From: an uncultured Mucilaginibacter sp.
GTDB taxonomy: Bacteria; Bacteroidota; Bacteroidia; Sphingobacteriales; Sphingobacteriaceae
DNA length: 10,358 nt
Direction of reading: 5' to 3'
Assembly: GCA_946479225.1 (NCBI GenBank)
Contig: CAMLFI010000054.1
Coordinates: forward strand, 1-10,358
The notes below the pieces were generated by a model. The model had not been told where the DNA came from. It was given only the letters and a program-made list of their open reading frames with translations, and searched no databases. The translations under genes were made by a program, and so were the position numbers. Position 1 is the stretch's first letter; each line of letters begins with the position of its first letter. Below are positions 7,722-10,358 of the stretch, piece after piece.

Positions 7722-8405
7722 ATGAAAACGAAATATTTCTTAACACTAATTGCGGCTGCAAGTTTATTTTTTACGGCATGTAAAAAGTATGATAATTATG
7801 AAGCGCCCAAAGCTACTTTATCCGGCAGGGTTAGTTATAATGGGCAACCGATTCCTGTACGCAATGGCGGTCCACAACTTGAATTGTGGCAGGATGGTTT
7901 CGGAGTCCGGTCGCTTATACCTGTTTATGTTGCACATGACGGAACATTTTCTGCCAGCTTGTTCAACGGAACATACAAATTAACACGCAAGGGCAATTCG
8001 CCATGGCTGCAACAGAGCACCGATACGGTTGTAGTACAGGTTAATGATCAAACTAAGATAGATTTGCCTGTTACGCCTTACTTTACAATTAAAAATACAA
8101 CTATTGCTGCTTCAAACAATACAGTTACAGCTAATTTTGTTGTAGATAAAGTTGTTGCAACAGCAAATAATTTACAAAATGTGAAACTGTACCTGGGGCA
8201 AGTACTGCTTACTGATGAGGTGCGGAATGAGGCTAAGGTGGATGCCAATATTGCCACTTTTGTGCTGGGTGCAAATTCCACCCTCACCGCCACAGTTCCT
8301 ACCGCTTTAAAGAACCTGCCTTATATTTTTGCACGCATAGGCGTAAAATCCAGTGCTAGCAGCGAGTATATGTATTCGCAAGTTCAAAAAATAGCATTGA
8401 AGTAA
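7722..8405 (+). CDS. DUF3823 domain lipoprotein of the SusCD operon
   Basis: This 227-residue protein begins 11 bp after the susD stop. Its signal peptide ends in a lipobox, FFTAC, with the lipidated cysteine at residue 20. The mature start KKYDNYEAPKATLSGRVSYNGQPI, then GPQLELWQDGF and DGTFSASLFNGTYKL, is the pattern I associate with DUF3823 (Pfam), a two-domain beta-sandwich family found almost only behind SusC/SusD pairs. The second half (residues about 120-227: FTIKNTTIAASNNTVTANF, VKLYLGQVLLTDE, PYIFARIGVKS) fits the companion C-terminal domain. There are no catalytic motifs. By position it takes the place of SusE/SusF-type surface lipoproteins and may bind the ligand or stabilise the complex; that role is inference. 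It is the last gene of the operon, followed by a hairpin 5 bp downstream. Confidence 0.88.
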   Translation: MKTKYFLTLIAAASLFFTACKKYDNYEAPKATLSGRVSYNGQPIPVRNGGPQLELWQDGFGVRSLIPVYVAHDGTFSASLFNGTYKLTRKGNSPWLQQSTDTVVVQVNDQTKIDLPVTPYFTIKNTTIAASNNTVTANFVVDKVVATANNLQNVKLYLGQVLLTDEVRNEAKVDANIATFVLGANSTLTATVPTALKNLPYIFARIGVKSSASSEYMYSQVQKIALK

Positions 8406-8410
8406 TATTT

Positions 8411-8456
8411 AGCCGGCACGTAGGCGTTGTGAATAACACAACATCTTGTGCCGGCT
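8411..8456 (+). terminator. Stem-loop closing the susCD operon
   Basis: AGCCGGCAC (8411-8419) pairs perfectly with GTGCCGGCT (8448-8456), and inside it GTTGTG (8426-8431) pairs with CACAAC (8437-8442) around a 5-nt AATAA loop. It begins 5 bp after the DUF3823 stop codon. The downstream TATATTTGATA is AT-rich but not a clean T tract, so it may be a terminator or a 3' stabilising hairpin. Confidence 0.7.
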
Positions 8457-8490
8457 TATATTTGATAGGGGTACACACTTAAATTAAGTC

Positions 8491-8572
8491 GGGGCCGGAG
8501 GGGTTTTTCACTCCCACCATTCAGGCACGAACCCGCTCAATTGAGAAGTTCGAACGCTCTGCCGGATTCTCA
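8491..8572 (-). repeat. 82-bp structured repeat, copy A
   Basis: It aligns with copy B (8638-8717) at 69 of 82 positions with two single-base gaps, by hand count. In the first 38 positions all six differences are transitions, several keeping base pairs. It can form a GGGG/TCCC hairpin (around 8500-8514) and a TGAGAA/TTCTCA hairpin (8542-8547 with 8567-8572), and contains TTCGAA at 8549-8554. Its left end, GGGGCCGGAGGGG, is a degenerate match to the end of the tmRNA gene. The strand is given as that of ssrA, because the similarity is in that orientation. Confidence 0.65.
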
Positions 8573-8588
8573 GAAACACTAACTCAAT

Positions 8589-8634
8589 TTAACTATAAAA
8601 GGCCACCCTTATCAGGGCGGCCTTTTATAGTTAA
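8589..8634. terminator. Strong bidirectional intrinsic terminator
   Basis: A perfect 16-bp inverted repeat, TTAACTATAAAAGGCC (8589-8604) with GGCCTTTTATAGTTAA (8619-8634), continues after one A·C mismatch into CCCT/AGGG (8606-8609 with 8614-8617) around a TATC loop. The A-rich left arm and T-rich right arm give a GC-rich hairpin followed by U's in both directions. It sits between repeats A and B and could stop both the susCD message and anything transcribed leftward. Confidence 0.85.
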
Positions 8635-8637
8635 TGT

Positions 8638-8717
8638 GGAGCCGGAGGGATTTTTCGCTCCCGCCGTCCAGGCACAGCCCGCTCAAGAGAGAAGTTCGAC
8701 CCTCTACCGGATTCTCA
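8638..8717 (-). repeat. 80-bp structured repeat, copy B, with tmRNA 3'-end-like edge
   Basis: This is the second copy of the repeat at 8491-8572. Bases 8635-8652 (TGTGGAGCCGGAGGGATT) are identical to 8781-8798, the 3' end of ssrA covering the acceptor strand and part of the T arm. CGGAGGGA (8643-8650) pairs with TCCCGCCG (8659-8666) with one A·G mismatch, mimicking a T-arm hairpin but with a TTTTTCGC loop in place of the conserved one. GAGAA (8689-8693) can pair with TTCTC (8712-8716). Read on the minus strand it ends in GGCTCCAC and is followed directly by the 8589-8634 terminator, as ssrA is followed by its own. Confidence 0.65.
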
Positions 8718-8743
8718 AACCGCAGGGTCAGATAAAAAATAAA

Positions 8744-8771
8744 AGACCCACCAGCGATTGCTGACAGGTCT
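8744..8771 (-). terminator. Intrinsic terminator of ssrA
   Basis: On the minus strand AGACC (8767-8771) and CAGC (8760-8763) pair with GCTG (8752-8755) and GGTCT (8744-8748) around a 4-nt AATC loop, with a 3-nt symmetric internal loop between the two stems. The hairpin is followed by TTTATTTTTT (reverse of 8734-8743). It starts about 12 nt past the mature tmRNA 3' end. Confidence 0.75.
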
Positions 8772-8782
8772 CTTAGTTTTTG

Positions 8783-9147
8783 TGGAGCCGGAGGGATTCG
8801 AACCCTCGTCCAAACATGGTATAAGGTAAGCTTTCTACATGCTTAGTTCTGTTAAATTGTAGGGAAGGGGAAGGTCAGTAACTCACCTATACCTTCTTCC
8901 TTAGGTACTGTTTCTCGTTTGCCTTCCGTACCACCGGCAAACCAGTTTCATCTTACGATGCCCCTGATGCCGGCCCGATGAAACGGAAAACCGGCGGGAC
9001 AAAAGCTATGCTAATTCTAAATTAGGCAGCTAAGGCGTAGTTATTTTCGCCATTTGTGTGTTTGAACGTTCAGATTAGAGCGCTAATTCGTACAACGCGC
9101 TGCATGCTTACCTACTTATCTCCATCCTGTCAATTCCGGTCGACCCC
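8783..9147 (-). ncRNA. ssrA: tmRNA (transfer-messenger RNA)
   Basis: tmRNA frees stalled ribosomes and tags their products for proteolysis together with SmpB. The 3' end on the minus strand has a T arm GAGGG-TTCGAAT-CCCTC and an acceptor strand CGGCTCC. This pairs with the 5' end GGGGTCG (9141-9147) over 7 bp, including a G3·U wobble, the alanine identity element. The discriminator A is the complement of 8783; CCA is not encoded (CA-AAA follows), so it must be added enzymatically. The tag frame is 9022-9051 (-): GGC start, GENNYALAA, then TAA, which is a tag type known in Bacteroidota. The length, 365 nt, is normal for one-piece tmRNA. A promoter lies 44 bp upstream, so a 5' leader must be cut off, presumably by RNase P. 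The ends are inferred from pairing and could shift by a base or two. Confidence 0.95.
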
Positions 9148-9191
9148 ATTTTTGGAGCTGAAAGCTGAAAGAATAAAGCTAAAAGCGATTA

Positions 9192-9199
9192 CAAATATA
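9192..9199 (-). promoter_or_regulatory. -7 box of the ssrA promoter
   Basis: The minus strand reads TATATTTG, an exact TAnnTTTG match, 44 bp before the mature tmRNA 5' end. At the expected -33 distance there is no TTTG; the nearest is TTCG (9221-9224) with 21-bp spacing, and it lies inside the left arm of the 9214-9309 repeat. Transcription should begin around 9185, giving a leader of roughly 35-40 nt. Confidence 0.5.
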
Positions 9200-9213
9200 C
9201 GGATTTGAAAGAT

Positions 9214-9309
9214 GTCATGCCGAATTTATTTCGGCATCTCACGGATATTTACACACGGCAAACACCTTGCTACTTACTCCATGGGGTGCCGAAACAAGTT
9301 CGGCATGAC
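9214..9309. repeat. 96-bp REP/MITE-like palindromic element
   Basis: The ends are perfect 11-bp inverted repeats: GTCATGCCGAA (9214-9224) and TTCGGCATGAC (9299-9309). Each end is also a hairpin by itself: ATGCCGAA/TTCGGCAT (9217-9224 with 9230-9237) and TGCCGAA/TTCGGCA (9287-9293 with 9299-9305). This two-hairpin layout matches dispersed short repeats often seen between genes in this group. No transposase is inside. It lies 15 bp after the DUF3347 stop and 14 bp from the ssrA -7 box. Confidence 0.75.
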
Positions 9310-9324
9310 GGGGGGCGTGTTAGC

Positions 9325-9810
9325 TTAATTTGCAGCCAACGTCTCGGTAACCTGTCCGCAGGTTGGCATTTGCTTGCCGTAGAAAGGGTTTTTAATAGCC
9401 GAAACCTCGCTTAGCCAATTAACCTTTTTCATAGGGCAATATTGCTGATAAACAGGTGCTGTATTCACCTTAAGCGCTTTAGTTACTGCTATCATATTGT
9501 CTGAAAGGACGGCAAAGTAATCGCGTTGGGTGTCAATATCCTTAGCCTCGCCAATACGGGTTGTGCTCAGCTGGATTTTTTTCCATGCGGCTAACTGCTC
9601 TGCAGGTATTTTATCAGCAGGTACTGCTTTTATAGCCGCGGCTAATTCTATAGCGTGTGTTTTTGCTGTTGCTGAGTTATCAGTAACCAGGTCATTTTTT
9701 AAGGTGAAATAGGCAGTCAATACACCATTCACTGATTTGTCCTGCGCTTTAGCTGCCGATAGCGAAACAACCAGCATCGCTATAAAAAAATAAAATTTAT
9801 GTAGTTTCAT
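9325..9810 (-). CDS. Secreted DUF3347 domain protein
   Basis: This is a 161-residue protein with a Sec signal peptide (MKLHKFYFFIAMLVVSLSAAKA, cut probably at AKA-Q23). The rest is a helical domain that I recognise as DUF3347: LTAYFTLKNDLVTDNSATAK (31-50), AIKAVPADKIPAEQLAAW (59-76), a DIDTQRDYFAVLSDNMIAV helix, then YQQYCPM (121-127) and NPFYGKQMPTCGQV (141-154). This family is often seen alone or fused to metal-efflux components. The conserved C125, M127, M148 and C151 are candidate metal (copper) ligands or a disulfide, which is inference. The ATG at 9810 has a strong SD 5 nt upstream. The gene begins 14 bp after the aminotransferase stop and probably shares its transcript. The function is otherwise unknown. 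Confidence 0.85.
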   Translation of the reverse strand: MKLHKFYFFIAMLVVSLSAAKAQDKSVNGVLTAYFTLKNDLVTDNSATAKTHAIELAAAIKAVPADKIPAEQLAAWKKIQLSTTRIGEAKDIDTQRDYFAVLSDNMIAVTKALKVNTAPVYQQYCPMKKVNWLSEVSAIKNPFYGKQMPTCGQVTETLAAN

Positions 9811-9815
9811 TTTAA

Positions 9816-9822
9816 CCTCCTC
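9816..9822 (-). promoter_or_regulatory. Strong Shine-Dalgarno of the DUF3347 gene
   Basis: The minus strand reads GAGGAGG, 5 nt before the ATG at 9810. This is a near-perfect anti-SD match, in contrast to the other genes in the window, and it fixes the start. Confidence 0.7.
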
Positions 9823-9824
9823 AA

Positions 9825-10358
9825 TTATAAAACGCTTTCTGCTTTTGCCTTTTCGCTTTCAGCTGTTCTCCCCGGATATATCTTTAACGCTTCGGCAAGG
9901 CAGGTCATCGCCTTTTGCAGGTCTGTGTTGTTTAAAACGTATGCTAATCTCACCTCATTTAAACCTAAACCCGGTGTGCTGTAAAAGCCCGTAGCAGGTG
10001 CCATCATAACGGTTTGATTCTGGTAAGTAAACTCTTCCAGCATCCACTGGCAAAACTTGTCAGAATTGTCAATAGGCAGCTGTGCCATCACATAAAATGC
10101 GCCACCCGGATTAGGGCAGTAAACGCCTTCCATTTTATTTAACGCAGTAACTATGGTGTTGCGGCGACTGTTATATTCAGCCTTTACGTGGGCAAAATAC
10201 TCATCAGGCGTATCAATAGCAGCTTCGCCGGCTATTTGCTCCACCATACCCGGGCTCAATCGTGCCTGGGCAAATTTTATAGCCGTTTGCCAAAACTTTT
10301 TGTTTTTGGTGATGATACAGCCCAAACGAGCACCGCAGGCGCTGTAACGCTTGCTTAC
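9825..10358 (-). CDS. PLP-dependent aminotransferase class I/II, C-terminal part (5' end outside window)
   Basis: The frame is open to the right edge and gives 177 residues. The first visible residues, VSKRYSACGARLG, fit the class I aminotransferase PLP-lysine signature (SxSKxx[GS]xxGxRxG), the lysine at fragment residue 3 forming the internal aldimine. The C-terminal domain follows: KFAQARLSPGMVEQIAGEAA, GAFYVMAQLPI, a PATGFYSTPGLG loop and EVRLAYVLN, whose arginine corresponds to the substrate carboxylate-binding residue of aspartate aminotransferase. The closest type I can recall is the Bacteroidota aspartate aminotransferase-like group; the substrate is not determinable here. A TTG at 10325 falls inside the PLP motif region and is not a real start. 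The last 15 or so residues (RTAESEKAKAESVL) are a charged tail beyond the domain. It lies just upstream of the DUF3347 gene on the same strand. Confidence 0.92.
   Translation of the reverse strand, partial: VSKRYSACGARLGCIITKNKKFWQTAIKFAQARLSPGMVEQIAGEAAIDTPDEYFAHVKAEYNSRRNTIVTALNKMEGVYCPNPGGAFYVMAQLPIDNSDKFCQWMLEEFTYQNQTVMMAPATGFYSTPGLGLNEVRLAYVLNNTDLQKAMTCLAEALKIYPGRTAESEKAKAESVL

Noticed and set aside
8491..8717. Copies A and B considered as tRNA genes
   Set aside because: They have a 3' acceptor-like strand and a T-arm-like hairpin, but no matching 5' acceptor strand, no anticodon arm and a wrong T loop.
9205..9414. 69-codon plus-strand frame (MPNLFRHLTD...)
   Set aside because: It is the translation of the palindromic repeat at 9214-9309 running antisense into the DUF3347 gene; such repeats often yield this kind of spurious frame.

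Overview
The window looks like chromosomal DNA from a Bacteroidota bacterium, probably Sphingobacteriaceae (Mucilaginibacter or Pedobacter-like). The evidence is a SusC/SusD/DUF3823 outer-membrane uptake operon, a tmRNA whose tag reads GENNYALAA, promoter-like TTTG...TAnnTTTG boxes, mostly SD-poor starts and moderate GC. The genus is a guess and cannot be proven from this sequence.

Layout, left to right. (1) Positions 1-160 hold the 3' end of a plus-strand SSB-like OB-fold protein without the usual acidic tail. (2) Positions 161-458 are non-coding and carry a cluster of TGAAAC/GTTTCA hexamers, several about one helical turn apart. (3) Positions 459-1670, minus strand, encode a 12-TM major facilitator of the monocarboxylate/OFA type. 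(4) Positions 1671-2595 are a 925-bp AT-rich gap between divergent genes. It has one convincing Bacteroidota promoter facing right (2013-2044), which implies a leader of about 550 nt before susC, and several small palindromes. (5) Positions 2596-8405 are a tight plus-strand operon: susC-like TonB-dependent transporter, susD-like lipoprotein, DUF3823 lipoprotein (gaps of 9 and 11 bp), closed by a hairpin at 8411-8456. (6) Positions 8406-8782 are a non-coding zone between the operon and the convergent tmRNA gene. It holds two 84%-identical 82-bp repeats whose outer ends copy the tmRNA 3' end, plus two strong terminators. (7) Positions 8783-9147, minus strand, are ssrA, with its promoter just upstream. 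(8) Positions 9214-9309 are a 96-bp palindromic repeat with 11-bp perfect terminal inverted repeats. (9) Positions 9325-9810 and 9825-10358 (runs off the edge), both minus, are a secreted DUF3347 protein and the C-terminal half of a class I/II PLP aminotransferase, probably co-transcribed.

How the genes work together: the three-gene operon should form an outer-membrane SusCD pedal-bin transporter with an accessory surface lipoprotein. No degradative enzyme, sigma/anti-sigma pair or hybrid sensor lies next to it here, so its substrate cannot be read from the window. The MFS carrier is divergent and may be unrelated. The most unusual non-coding signal is the repeat/terminator series downstream of ssrA. 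It could be a remnant of integration at the tmRNA 3' end or a family of small structured repeats. I see no clear new defence or mobile system.
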